Positions 1 through 6,651 of a stretch of DNA of 43,270 nucleotides are shown one piece after another. The notes beneath the pieces were generated by a model. It ran no database searches, was not told the origin of the DNA, and worked only from the letters and a program-made list of their open reading frames with translations. Numbering within the stretch: the first letter of the stretch is position 1; every line of letters begins with the position of its first letter. The stretch is from a virus: IMG/VR virus record IMGVR_UViG_3300028556_000003, positions 1-43,270 of that record; one strand, 5' to 3'. Both the position numbers and the translations under genes were made by a program.

Positions 1-127
1 AACTGTTAACGGAGATTCAATTGCGACTAATACAACTCTCACATCAAATAATCATACTGTAAAAGTCGATACAAATGGCGGACCTGTAACAGTTACTATG
101 CCTGCAACTGTTCCAGGAACGTCAACA
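1..127. repeat. Terminal direct repeat, left copy
   Basis: These 127 bases are identical to 43144-43270. The tail-fibre reading frame continues through the join without a break, so the window is a circular sequence opened inside that gene. A 127-base overlap equals a common assembler k-mer length and is most simply an assembly overlap rather than a biological terminal repeat. Confidence 0.95.
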
Positions 128-295
128 CAATTTTGGTATTGTCTCATAAAAGATGCAGGAAATGCAGCAGGTACTAATAATATTACGATTGATGGAAATG
201 GTCATAATATTGATTTTGCTTCGACTGCGGCTATCAAAAGAAGTGGTGGAGCTTTAGGTATTTTTGCAGACGGTACTCAATTTTATATTTGGTAA
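1..295 (+). CDS. Tail fibre protein, C-terminal end (continues from 40082)
   Basis: This is the last part of the long fibre gene that starts at 40082. On the circle the frame enters at base 2 and stops with TAA at 293-295, giving a protein of about 1118 residues. The segment is Thr/Asn/Gly-rich with short beta-strand-like stretches and ends in GIFADGTQFYIW, a typical fibre tip composition. A separate gene starting at the ATG at 98 would lack a ribosome binding site and is rejected. The tip is likely to contact the receptor; that is inference from position. Confidence 0.85.
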   Translation, partial: TVNGDSIATNTTLTSNNHTVKVDTNGGPVTVTMPATVPGTSTQFWYCLIKDAGNAAGTNNITIDGNGHNIDFASTAAIKRSGGALGIFADGTQFYIW

Positions 296-307
296 AGGAA
301 TTAGATA

Positions 308-784
308 ATGGGATATAATACAGCAATAGATGGCACAAATATAACAATCTCAAATGGAGCTGGGTTTCAACAAATAGCTGCAAGCGGTGTGAATAATCCA
401 ACATCATTCCTCCCCGATATTTTTTTTGGAGGGGCTAATGTTGGAATAAGTTATATAACCCAATCTGGTACATGGCAATCAATAACAAATAATTTAGTGT
501 ATTGCACTGGACTACTTGAACTAATAAGTAAAGGAACTTCAACAGGAGTAGCTACAATTGCATTACCACAAACTGCAAGCAATACATTAGTTCCATCTCG
601 TTTAGGAATTTATTGTATAAATTTAAGTGTAGGGTTTGCATCTACTTTTATTTTAGCACAAACTATTTCAAATACCACAACAGCCTCTCTTGCAAAAGGA
701 AATGGTATTACTTCTACTGCAATGACTGATGCAGATTTTACAAATTCAAGTGCAATTTACTACGAAGGTTTATTTTTCAAATAA
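308..784 (+). CDS. Putative tail-fibre-associated virion protein
   Basis: 158 residues, not recognised as a named family. It is preceded by AAGGA eight bases before the ATG and follows the fibre stop by 12 bases. Composition matches the fibre: rich in Ser, Thr, Asn, Gly and Ala, with alternating polar/hydrophobic stretches and no membrane segment or catalytic motif. Position directly after the fibre suggests a fibre tip, fibre chaperone or minor surface protein; the sequence alone does not decide. Confidence 0.6.
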   Translation: MGYNTAIDGTNITISNGAGFQQIAASGVNNPTSFLPDIFFGGANVGISYITQSGTWQSITNNLVYCTGLLELISKGTSTGVATIALPQTASNTLVPSRLGIYCINLSVGFASTFILAQTISNTTTASLAKGNGITSTAMTDADFTNSSAIYYEGLFFK

Positions 785-794
785 AGAGGTTTTT

Positions 795-1133
795 ATGACA
801 ATTCCAGGATTTACTTTCAATTATACTGACCCAAATTCAGGTGCTAATTATCCATCCTCGTGGATAATAATTAGTGAATCTAAACAAGACACACCCACGA
901 CATCTTTAATGTCAAGTAGGGTTGCTATGAGATATGATGTTTATTTAAATCAAAATGCATTTACATCAACACCGAGAAAAGTTCCGGTGTCTCAATCAAA
1001 TGCTTATATCGTTAGTAATTCAGATTCTTCTTGGGCAACCTATTTTACAGAATCTGTTATGATGGGGGCGAATCATAGTCTAATGACTCAAAGTTATGCT
1101 GCATTACAGTCATATTTATCTAGCTTAACTTAA
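795..1133 (+). CDS. Small putative virion protein downstream of the fibre
   Basis: 112 residues. The start at 795 is chosen because AAAGAGG lies just upstream at 783-789; the frame is open further up to 729 but that part overlaps the previous gene and has no ribosome site. The protein starts MTIPGFTFNYTDP and is rich in Ser, Tyr and Asn, without Cys, membrane segment or recognisable motif. It is probably co-transcribed with the fibre genes and may be an accessory fibre or assembly protein (inference). Confidence 0.6.
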   Translation: MTIPGFTFNYTDPNSGANYPSSWIIISESKQDTPTTSLMSSRVAMRYDVYLNQNAFTSTPRKVPVSQSNAYIVSNSDSSWATYFTESVMMGANHSLMTQSYAALQSYLSSLT

Positions 1134-1139
1134 TAATAT

Positions 1140-1520
1140 ATGGGCATAAAAAAAATATCTATCAGAAAAAAAAATAATATGAGTGATAAGACAAAATATA
1201 ATTCTCCAATTGCCCAGATTATTGAATCTTTAGGAAATTTCTTTTCATATAATTCAGCAAACTTAGGATATATTATAGTATTTATCGTTTTAATAGGTGG
1301 TGGTTTTTTTTTATATAAAGGACCATCTATTATTGCAAATAGCATTAATTCAAGTAGTAATAATACAATAAGTAGTATAAATGCTCTCACTGAAAAAATG
1401 AGTAGTTTGATGATTGCATTTTCAAAACAAGAAGAACAAAACAATAGACAAATTGATTTAAGCAATAAACAAATTGAGATTCTAAATGAAATCTTACAAG
1501 AGCAAAAAAAAAGTAAATAA
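1140..1520 (+). CDS. Small membrane protein with coiled coil; holin candidate
   Basis: 126 residues from the ATG at 1140, or 113 from an in-frame ATG at 1179 (MSDKTKYN); neither has a clear ribosome site. A basic N-terminus is followed by one strong hydrophobic helix at about residues 43-59 (LGYIIVFIVLIGGGFFLY) and then a Gln/Asn/Glu-rich C-terminus with coiled-coil character. The layout, one helix plus charged tail at the end of the late genes, would fit a lysis protein (holin or spanin-type), but no family is recognised. Other small membrane proteins lie beside the endolysin gene. Confidence 0.55.
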   Translation: MGIKKISIRKKNNMSDKTKYNSPIAQIIESLGNFFSYNSANLGYIIVFIVLIGGGFFLYKGPSIIANSINSSSNNTISSINALTEKMSSLMIAFSKQEEQNNRQIDLSNKQIEILNEILQEQKKSK

Positions 1521-1529
1521 TAAAATTAG

Positions 1530-1559
1530 TCTACTTGCAAATATTTGTTTATGTATTAA
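1530..1559 (+). promoter_or_regulatory. Candidate promoter with partial operator
   Basis: TCTACT (1530-1535) and TATTAA (1554-1559) are 18 bases apart, and the spacer contains TGCAAATATTTG, most of the 14-base palindrome found in the two early promoters at 12480-12508 and 14491-14519. It would drive the gene at 1596. It is weaker than the other two sites because the palindrome is incomplete on the right. Confidence 0.45.
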
Positions 1560-1595
1560 ATTTATACACGGCAATTAAGCCAGAGGGAATTTTTT

Positions 1596-1961
1596 ATGAT
1601 AGAAGTAGAATTACATAAACTAGTATTAAGTATTGATTCAATAAAAAGATTAAATCAATTAAAATTTTCTGCATTAATATCACATAAAATATCTAAAATT
1701 TCATTTAAAGTCGAACAAGAATTACAAGAATATGAAAAAATTTCTCAACTAAAAATGAAAGAATATGGTACTCAAAATGAAGAACAAAAACAAAAAAATA
1801 TATATCATTTTGAAGGTGAAAATTTAACTAAATTTAATGAAGAAATTCAAGAATTAAATAAACATAAAATCAAAATTGATTTTGATAAAATCAAAATTGA
1901 AGAAAAATTTCCAGAAATTGAACCAGAAATTTTATTGGTATTGAACTGGTTATTTGAATAA
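1596..1961 (+). CDS. Hypothetical charged helical protein
   Basis: 121 residues, rich in Lys, Glu, Ile and Leu, with no Cys and no membrane segment. Residues 25-100 look largely helical, with heptad-like spacing and repeats of the KIKI type. AGAGGG precedes the ATG at a suitable distance. It has its own candidate promoter with a partial operator, so it may be expressed early with the operator-controlled genes rather than with the fibre genes upstream. No family is recognised. Confidence 0.6.
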   Translation: MIEVELHKLVLSIDSIKRLNQLKFSALISHKISKISFKVEQELQEYEKISQLKMKEYGTQNEEQKQKNIYHFEGENLTKFNEEIQELNKHKIKIDFDKIKIEEKFPEIEPEILLVLNWLFE

Positions 1962-1980
1962 TTCATATTAAGGAGAATAT

Positions 1981-2136
1981 ATGCCTGCAAAATCTAAAGA
2001 ACAGCTTAAAGCAATGGCAGCGGCAGCTCAAGGAAAATCTAATCTTGGTATACCTAAAAAAGTAGGTCAAGAATTTATTAAATCAACCCCCAAAGGGGCA
2101 GAAAAAGAATTGCCAAAAGTTGTTAAAAAAAAATAA
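1981..2136 (+). CDS. Small basic protein resembling DUF3008-like phage proteins
   Basis: 51 residues beginning [19 protein letters not shown] and ending in a Lys-rich tail (ELPKVVKKK). This pattern, an MPAxSKxQ start, an Ala-rich helix, then a lysine tail, matches a widespread class of very small phage proteins of unknown function (DUF3008-like, by memory of the pattern). AAGGAG precedes the ATG by seven bases. It follows the 1596 gene closely and ends one base before the convergent gene at 2137. Confidence 0.6.
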   Translation: MPAKSKEQLKAMAAAAQGKSNLGIPKKVGQEFIKSTPKGAEKELPKVVKKK

Positions 2137-2667
2137 TCAAATTGGAATTAAGAAACCTATTCTAGAATCTAATTTGTAATTTGTTTCAGCAAATAAATAA
2201 AATTGTGAAAATGGTCGAAATTCAAGCATGAAGTTTATATCTTGTGGTTCTTTTTCAAGATTAGTTGGTTGTTTCAAGTCCTGGGTTAGAACGTTTAGAC
2301 CTATAAACCAATTTGACTGATAGTCTGTAATCAGTGTATTTTTAGATTCGCTAGTGCTGATATTGTTATTAACATCGACAATATGTTCCTTCATTGTTTT
2401 ATCAGTACTAGCGACCATTTGGTTACCGTAACTTATTTCGTGTATTAAAATACCCTTTTTATTAAAAGACTTCTCAGTATAACTTGTTCTTTGCCCCAAA
2501 TTTGAATCTTTTTGAGTAGTTGCTTGTGTTATCACCTGTTTATTTTGTATTGTTTTTGTTTGAATAGTCTTACTGGATATTTGTTTAGATATTTTATTGA
2601 GTGAAAATCTTCCTCCTAAAAATCCTAGGACAAGTGCTATAATAGTTAGAATGATATTTGTTTTCAT
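2137..2667 (-). CDS. Membrane-anchored protein, spanin-like architecture
   Basis: 176 residues. One N-terminal hydrophobic helix at about residues 4-19 (NIILTIIALVLGFLGG) is followed by a polar Lys/Gln/Thr/Ser-rich region (about 25-60) and a more ordered C-terminal part. It could be anchored in the inner membrane with the rest in the periplasm, as inner-membrane spanins or Rz-like proteins are, but no family match is claimed. AAGGA sits five bases before the start. It is divergent from the ankyrin gene, with only 23 bases between the two starts, and convergent with 1981-2136. Confidence 0.55.
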   Translation of the reverse strand: MKTNIILTIIALVLGFLGGRFSLNKISKQISSKTIQTKTIQNKQVITQATTQKDSNLGQRTSYTEKSFNKKGILIHEISYGNQMVASTDKTMKEHIVDVNNNISTSESKNTLITDYQSNWFIGLNVLTQDLKQPTNLEKEPQDINFMLEFRPFSQFYLFAETNYKLDSRIGFLIPI

Positions 2668-2690
2668 AAAATTCCTTTATCGAGGTAAAA

Positions 2691-3071
2691 ATGTCAATTT
2701 CTGGATTCTGTAAAATTGTAACAGCAAAACCACATAAACGTGAATGTAGACAACAAGAAGAGTTAAATACTCTTAATCTATGGATTCATGATAAGAATAA
2801 CAAAGATGCAAGCCATTTAATAGATTCTTTATCTGTTGATTCGTTAAACTGTTCAGATTCTTTTTTTAAGAAAAATCCTTTGCATATTGCGATAATAAAA
2901 GAAGATATTGATACTATTAACAAATTATTGAGTCGTGGAGTTGATTTAGAAGTCAAAAATTATCATGGTTTAGATGCTTATTATTATGCTGTTCAAGTAG
3001 TTAATATTCAAATAATGTCTATGTTATATAAGAATAATAGTAAATTATGTTATTTCTGTCCAATATTATAG
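2691..3071 (+). CDS. Ankyrin-repeat protein
   Basis: 126 residues. Residues 61-95 carry ankyrin consensus: NPLHIAIIKEDIDTINKLLS (TPLHxAxxxGxxxxVxxLL pattern) followed by RGVDLEVKNYHGLDAYYYA, the usual finger and start of the next repeat; a second, degenerate repeat follows. The N-terminal 60 residues are not recognised. GAGGT precedes the ATG. This plus-strand gene lies inside an otherwise minus-strand gene block and its 3' end overlaps the convergent 58-residue gene by 22 bases, as a gene acquired separately would. Ankyrin proteins mediate protein-protein contacts and in bacteria are often aimed at eukaryotic partners; its target here is unknown. Confidence 0.75.
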   Translation: MSISGFCKIVTAKPHKRECRQQEELNTLNLWIHDKNNKDASHLIDSLSVDSLNCSDSFFKKNPLHIAIIKEDIDTINKLLSRGVDLEVKNYHGLDAYYYAVQVVNIQIMSMLYKNNSKLCYFCPIL

Positions 3072-3226
3072 TCTTTTATCAACTGTAATTTCTCATATAA
3101 GCAACGCATATCAATAGCACAATCATATACGCCATGGAAATCTTGGATATCTAATTTGTGTAAAAGATATGTTTTCATCAAAGCAATCTGCTCCTCAAGT
3201 TTTTTAATTTCTTCCTCTTTACTCAT
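3050..3226 (-). CDS. Small conserved-type phage protein (58 aa)
   Basis: 58 residues, starting MSKEEEIKKLEEQIALMKT, then HKLDIQDFHGVYDCAIDMR. An N-terminal acidic/basic helix followed by a D(W/F)HGVxDxAxDxR stretch recalls small hypothetical phage proteins; function unknown. The start overlaps the stop of the upstream gene as ATGA (3223-3226), which supports translation by coupling. Its end overlaps the convergent ankyrin gene by 22 bases. Confidence 0.65.
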   Translation of the reverse strand: MSKEEEIKKLEEQIALMKTYLLHKLDIQDFHGVYDCAIDMRCLYEKLQLIKDYNIGQK

Positions 3227-3426
3227 TCACAAATCTCCATCAGGCTTAAATCTTCTTTATCTAAAAGAAGAGAGTCATATTTAACTTTATCATTTTCTAT
3301 GAATTTGTAGGAAATATCAACACTATAAACATCTCTTGACTTACAGATGGAAGTGATTGTCTTTACAGTTTGGTTATCAAATATCTTGAATTTGATACCA
3401 GGCTTGAGGTCATGTTTTGTTATCAT
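3223..3426 (-). CDS. Hypothetical protein (67 aa)
   Basis: 67 residues starting MITKHDLKPGIKFKIFDNQT. The short beta-strand-like stretches and the LKPGxKF opening suggest a small barrel, but no family is recognised. It overlaps the upstream gene by 17 bases and the downstream gene by ATGA, so it belongs to the minus-strand operon. Confidence 0.6.
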   Translation of the reverse strand: MITKHDLKPGIKFKIFDNQTVKTITSICKSRDVYSVDISYKFIENDKVKYDSLLLDKEDLSLMEICE

Positions 3427-3646
3427 CTATGATTTCTTCCATAGTTATTTTCCATTTTTTATGGACAGATTTTTCTTTATTAGGAAAATATCCATCAGCT
3501 ATAACAAGAGAACCATATTTTGAATAAATAATCTCAGGATTTTTAAGAGTATATCCAAATAAAATAATAATATTATTATTTTCAAATGGAATACATTCTT
3601 TATTATTTATAGTAACTGCGTCATTTTGTTTAAGTTCAATTTTCAT
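3410..3646 (-). CDS. Hypothetical protein (78 aa)
   Basis: 78 residues, starting MKIELKQNDAVTINNKECIP. Its C-terminus (WKITMEEIIDDN) resembles that of the upstream protein (FLITMEEIIE), which hints that these neighbours arose by duplication or share a small beta-rich fold. GGAGGAG lies eight bases before the start and the start overlaps the upstream stop as ATGA. Function unknown. Confidence 0.6.
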   Translation of the reverse strand: MKIELKQNDAVTINNKECIPFENNNIIILFGYTLKNPEIIYSKYGSLVIADGYFPNKEKSVHKKWKITMEEIIDDNKT

Positions 3647-4125
3647 TCTATAATCTCCTCCATTGTAATAAGAAATTTTGCGCCGTTTTGTTTTATATAT
3701 AAAGGTTCTTTAAGACTTAGATAAATTTCTGTATTTATAATAGATATAATTTCAGCCTCAAACTCAAATTTTCTAAGTTCTTTTGGAAGTTCTGAGCCGA
3801 GATATTTGATTAATTTTACACAAACTTCATTAAAATCATTAGTTAGAGTGCCATCTAAGTTAAATTTTGATAATTGAATAGGCTCTTTACTTAAATTTTC
3901 AATTAAAAAATAGGCCTTGTTATTATATATTCTTACACATTCAAATTTATATTTATCTGTTGATTCATACCAACCCAATTTATCAACTTTAAATTGTTCT
4001 TTTTGTTTAAATTTATCACAATCTATTGTAGAATTTTTTGTACTATCTTCATTGATAGTAATTCTTCTTGATTCTATTTCTATTCCTTCATAGTTAGTAT
4101 GTCCACATTTATTCTTATCAAACAT
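3643..4125 (-). CDS. Hypothetical protein (160 aa), in frame with a broken upstream part
   Basis: 160 residues from the ATG at 4125, which has AAGGA six bases upstream. The frame upstream is open for a further 74 codons and then meets an in-frame TGA at 4348-4350; see the separate entry for 4126-4401. The protein is mixed alpha/beta with the C-terminal motif FLITMEEIIE shared with the next gene. No family is recognised. It may be the surviving C-terminal part of a longer gene, or a gene in its own right. Confidence 0.6.
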   Translation of the reverse strand: MFDKNKCGHTNYEGIEIESRRITINEDSTKNSTIDCDKFKQKEQFKVDKLGWYESTDKYKFECVRIYNNKAYFLIENLSKEPIQLSKFNLDGTLTNDFNEVCVKLIKYLGSELPKELRKFEFEAEIISIINTEIYLSLKEPLYIKQNGAKFLITMEEIIE

Positions 4126-4401
4126 ATTATTTCCTTTTTCCGGCGGTAAAGCATTTTCATGTATGTATAATTCTTCTGGTTTGAACCAAATATCTCCTAT
4201 TTTACGTTCTACTAATTCGAAATGTTCGTGATAATAATTAGCATCATTACCTACAAATTCATTTTTACATATCTTCTTATGTACTGGGTATATTACTAAA
4301 CCATTCCATTGTTCTAAAGTTTCGATATCTCCTAATTTAATATCAGATCATAAATCTTTAATACATCTAACTCTATCACAAACATGAAATTTATTTATCA
4401 T
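4126..4401 (-). pseudogene. N-terminal part of an interrupted gene (in-frame TGA)
   Basis: Starting at the ATG at 4399-4401 the frame reads MINKFHVCDRVRCIKDL, hits TGA at 4348-4350, then continues SDIKLGDIETLEQWNGLVIY and runs, still open, straight into the gene at 4125. The text before and after the TGA looks like one protein: a small barrel-type start (VCDRVRCIKDL, then KLGDIETLE). TGA is a regular stop in this genome, so this is a nonsense mutation or a read-through site rather than a different code. The start overlaps the end of the upstream gene. Confidence 0.6.
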
Positions 4402-4612
4402 ATTTTTTATCCTTATCCATATTATACAATATAATATTAAATCTAAAATGATTTTCAACTGATTTTAAAAATGATTCTGAGTCATCAAAATTATCCATAT
4501 TTTTTCTCGTAAAATTATGTTCAATTTCTTTAAAATTCTCATTTCTTTTAATTCCTTCTATAGCTGAATCATGTAATTGCTTTAATGATAATTTTTCGTG
4601 CCAATCTTTCAT
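4391..4612 (-). CDS. Hypothetical protein (73 aa)
   Basis: 73 residues, starting MKDWHEKLSLKQLHDSAIEG, charged and mostly helical, with an Asp/Lys-rich end (NMDKDKKYDK). The start overlaps the upstream stop as ATGA (4609-4612). No motif or family is recognised. Confidence 0.6.
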   Translation of the reverse strand: MKDWHEKLSLKQLHDSAIEGIKRNENFKEIEHNFTRKNMDNFDDSESFLKSVENHFRFNIILYNMDKDKKYDK

Positions 4613-4953
4613 TTTTCTTGTTCCTCAATATATTTATAAACATAATTAATTGCTTTAATATGTCCAATTTTCGCATCTTTCAATGATGTATATCTTTCTT
4701 GATAAGATTCAAAAATTTTTTCTTCAGATTTTTCTGACTCATCAAATATCATTGTTTCAAATAAAACTGGTTTACCTTCTCCTAAACCATGATTATAAAA
4801 CATAAATATAGTTGAAATTCTTAACTTATAATCATATAAATTAATATCTGTAGAAAGTAATGATTTAGATACTGAATTTTGTTCTATAATCCATTCAAGA
4901 GTTGTCTCTATTACTTTATCACCTTCCAATTTAAAATAAAAATTACTTATCAT
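4609..4953 (-). CDS. Conserved phage protein of unknown function
   Basis: 114 residues. The central string RISTIFMFYNHGLGEGKPVL followed by FETMIF, and the later ESYQERYTSLKDAKIGHIKA, match a pattern I know from many phage hypothetical proteins: (V/I)STxFLGxDHxxGxGxPxLFETMxF, then ERYxTxxEAxxGH. Its function is unknown. It lies three bases after the gene at 4956 and overlaps the next gene by four bases. Confidence 0.7.
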   Translation of the reverse strand: MISNFYFKLEGDKVIETTLEWIIEQNSVSKSLLSTDINLYDYKLRISTIFMFYNHGLGEGKPVLFETMIFDESEKSEEKIFESYQERYTSLKDAKIGHIKAINYVYKYIEEQEK

Positions 4954-4955
4954 AT

Positions 4956-5207
4956 TTACCCCATATCATCATCTTGAATATATCCTCTTTTTTCATAATC
5001 AAGTAGAATGCAGTCTCTATCTTTTATTAAAGTGAATTTGTACTTACCTTTTTTATATACATTTATATTCTCAAAGTTATACTGTTCATTATAAATTCTG
5101 CATGTTGTAGTTGTATCAAACTCAAGATATTTTGGAACACCAAATGCAAGATGAAATTTTATTTCTTTTGATTTATGAATTTCTGTTTCTTTATATCCTG
5201 AGATCAT
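4956..5207 (-). CDS. Hypothetical protein (83 aa)
   Basis: 83 residues from the ATG at 5205-5207 (MISGYKETEIHKSKEIKFHL). This start has AAAGGG eight bases upstream; a TTG seven codons earlier would lie inside the rtcB remnant and is less likely. The protein is beta-rich with a C-terminal Asp-rich end. No family recognised. Confidence 0.55.
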   Translation of the reverse strand: MISGYKETEIHKSKEIKFHLAFGVPKYLEFDTTTTCRIYNEQYNFENINVYKKGKYKFTLIKDRDCILLDYEKRGYIQDDDMG

Positions 5208-5212
5208 ATTAA

Positions 5213-5350
5213 TTACCCTTTCACACAAATTATTTGTTTCAATTCTGCGACGATATCAATTAAATCAGATTGATTTTCCATAACTTTATCAATGTCTTTG
5301 TAAGCCCCTGGAATTTCATCTAAAACACCAATATCTTTTCGACACTCATA
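5213..5350 (-). pseudogene. rtcB: Remnant of RNA ligase RtcB (C-terminal 45 residues)
   Basis: The frame between the TAA at 5351-5353 and the TAA at 5213-5215 reads CRKDIGVLDEIPGAYKDID, then KVMENQSDLIDIVAEL and KQIICVKG. This is the C-terminus of RtcB, the GTP-dependent RNA-splicing ligase, whose ends read DExPxAYKDIDxVMxxQxDLVxxxxxLxQxxxVKG. The rest of the roughly 400-residue enzyme, including its metal-binding and guanylylated histidines, is absent, and there is no start codon in frame. A good ribosome site (AAGGAG) survives upstream but leads into another frame. I read it as the scar of a deletion. RtcB repairs RNA ends with 2',3'-cyclic phosphate and 5'-OH, exactly the ends hammerhead cleavage leaves. 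Confidence 0.8.
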
Positions 5351-5364
5351 TTATTTAATCTCCT

Positions 5365-5457
5365 TTATGTTTGATAACACATACCTATAAAACGTAATAT
5401 AATTATTATTATTGAAATTGCAATTCCTATTAAAATAATTATTTTTTTATTCGTCAT
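5365..5457 (-). CDS. Membrane micropeptide (30 aa) next to endolysin
   Basis: 30 residues: basic start MTNKK, then an almost uninterrupted hydrophobic helix (IIILIGIAISIIIIILRFIG) and a short CYQT end. The start lies one base after the endolysin stop, so translation is probably coupled. A single short transmembrane helix directly beside an endolysin is compatible with a pinholin or holin regulator, but size and sequence give no family match. Confidence 0.5.
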   Translation of the reverse strand: MTNKKIIILIGIAISIIIIILRFIGMCYQT

Positions 5458-5458
5458 T

Positions 5459-5914
5459 TTATTTTGTCTCCATAAAATTTTTAATCTCAATTTCTCTACG
5501 ATTTACAAGTCCTTTAATAATTTTACCATCAGCTTTCACATACTTTCTAAAAGCAGTAGCCAAAGCGTTCAAATCAGCTTTTTCAAGTGCAGCTATAATA
5601 GATTCACCTTTGAGGGCGCCTGCTCCGAGATTGTAAGCAAATGAACATAGTGAACAATACACTGCATCATTGAAGTGATATTTGACTTGTAGTGCATCAA
5701 CTGCCGGATATACATGCTTATTTAAATGGTTATTAAGCCAATCATATGCTTGTTCTTCTGTACAAGTATCTCCTTCTTTAACTGCTTTCCCATCTGGATA
5801 ATGAGTTGTTCCAAAAGCAATAGTCCATATTTCTATAGAATCTTTATAAGATTTTAATCTTATACCTTCACAAGTTTTAATTAATAAATCAACAGATTGC
5901 TGTTTTTTAGTCAT
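5459..5914 (-). CDS. Endolysin, GH24 lysozyme (T4/lambdoid type)
   Basis: 151 residues. It hydrolyses the N-acetylmuramic acid-N-acetylglucosamine bond of peptidoglycan at the end of infection. Catalytic positions fit the GH24 pattern E-x8-D-x5-T: Glu16 (CEGIRL), Asp25 (YKD) and Thr31 (WTIAFGTT). The later segments SLCSFAYNLGAGAL and GLVNRREIE are the usual family helices (FNxGxGxL, GLxxRRxxE). Length is normal for the family. No signal peptide is seen, so a holin is expected. AGGAGG lies seven bases before the ATG at 5914; the ATG at 5917 is four bases away and also possible. It sits in the minus-strand accessory operon instead of the late region. Confidence 0.93.
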   Translation of the reverse strand: MTKKQQSVDLLIKTCEGIRLKSYKDSIEIWTIAFGTTHYPDGKAVKEGDTCTEEQAYDWLNNHLNKHVYPAVDALQVKYHFNDAVYCSLCSFAYNLGAGALKGESIIAALEKADLNALATAFRKYVKADGKIIKGLVNRREIEIKNFMETK

Positions 5915-6090
5915 CATTCCACCTCCTCTAAAGAATTCCAATATGTACTATCATACTCATAATTTATCTCTTCTTTTTTTCCTTCATAATCTGAATCTTC
6001 TATCATTTCTTTTGCATGTTCGATAGAATTTGCTTTAATATAAGTCCAAACAGTTATATTATATTTTTCTTTAATTCTAAATGTTTTCAT
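5914..6090 (-). CDS. Hypothetical acidic protein (58 aa)
   Basis: 58 residues starting MKTFRIKEKYNITVWTYIKA, followed by ANSIEHAKEMIEDSDYEG. A beta strand followed by AxSxEHAxEM helix is common in small phage proteins of unknown function. The C-terminus (NSLEEVE) is encoded by the very bases that form the ribosome site of the endolysin gene, and the stop overlaps its start, so the two genes are translationally coupled. Confidence 0.6.
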   Translation of the reverse strand: MKTFRIKEKYNITVWTYIKANSIEHAKEMIEDSDYEGKKEEINYEYDSTYWNSLEEVE

Positions 6091-6363
6091 TTATTCTCCA
6101 TAAATATAATTAAAATTTGCTTTTTCTCTGAAAATATGGAATAAATTATCTGTAAAATTTAAAGGAGGATGAACTATTTCAATTTCTCCATATTGTTTTG
6201 TAATTTCTTCTCTTAAAGAATTTCTAGATTTTCTATTCCAAAGGTCATATGCCATAAAATCTAAATCAGAACAAATATGTCTAGAAATTACAATATAATT
6301 TTCAAGAACTAAATAACAAATATAATTATTATAAACACCTTCGTAAAATATATAAGCTTTCAT
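6091..6363 (-). CDS. Hypothetical protein (90 aa)
   Basis: 90 residues starting MKAYIFYEGVYNNYICYLVL. The opening resembles that of the plus-strand protein at 18161 (MKVYVLFEGVYEHRDIMCIF), so both may be related small proteins of the DUF7336 type, though the remainder diverges. It has good ribosome site AAGGAG seven bases upstream and follows the micropeptide at 6364. Confidence 0.55.
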   Translation of the reverse strand: MKAYIFYEGVYNNYICYLVLENYIVISRHICSDLDFMAYDLWNRKSRNSLREEITKQYGEIEIVHPPLNFTDNLFHIFREKANFNYIYGE

Positions 6364-6471
6364 TTATTTCTCCTTTAATTTATTCAAAAGATATCTTAAA
6401 GCCAACTGTGTACCAAATCTTAACAGAGCAATCCCACCTATGAATACTATGAAAATTATAAGTATGGTCAT
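6364..6471 (-). CDS. Membrane micropeptide (35 aa)
   Basis: 35 residues: MTILIIFIVFIGGIALLRFG and then a basic amphipathic end (RYLLNKLKEK). One membrane helix with the positive end probably in the cytoplasm. GGAGA lies about five bases before the start and the stop abuts the next ATG. It is one of at least five tiny membrane proteins in this operon; function unknown. Confidence 0.5.
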   Translation of the reverse strand: MTILIIFIVFIGGIALLRFGTQLALRYLLNKLKEK

Positions 6472-6495
6472 TTTCTCTCCATAAATTTATTAATA

Positions 6496-6651
6496 TCAGG
6501 ATATAAATTTATCTATTAATTCCTCTCTTTCTTCAGTTAAAGGTGGATTTTTATTAAAATAATTTTCAATATTTTCAAATAAATTATTTGGTATATTGTT
6601 TCTTTTTAAAACTTCTTTCCAATCTTCATTAGGAGTATCACCTCCATAAAT
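6496..6651 (-). pseudogene. In-frame continuation of the 6652 gene after a TGA
   Basis: Directly after the TGA at 6652-6654, in the same frame, 51 sense codons follow: IYGGDTPNEDWKEVLKRNN, then IPNNLFENIENYFNKNPPLT and EEREELIDKFIS, then TGA. There is no ATG, GTG or TTG start in this frame. The text looks like a normal protein C-terminus, so the gene was once, or still is by read-through, 147 residues long. Compare the second such interruption at 4348-4350. Confidence 0.55.

Noticed and set aside
98-295. Separate small gene starting at the ATG at 98
   Set aside because: It is the in-frame end of the fibre gene interrupted by the cut of the circle.
1130-1465. Minus-strand hydrophobic frame opposite the 1140 gene
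   Set aside because: Leu/Ile-rich composition is the complement of a Lys/Asn-rich region; no ribosome site; the plus-strand frame is in operon context.
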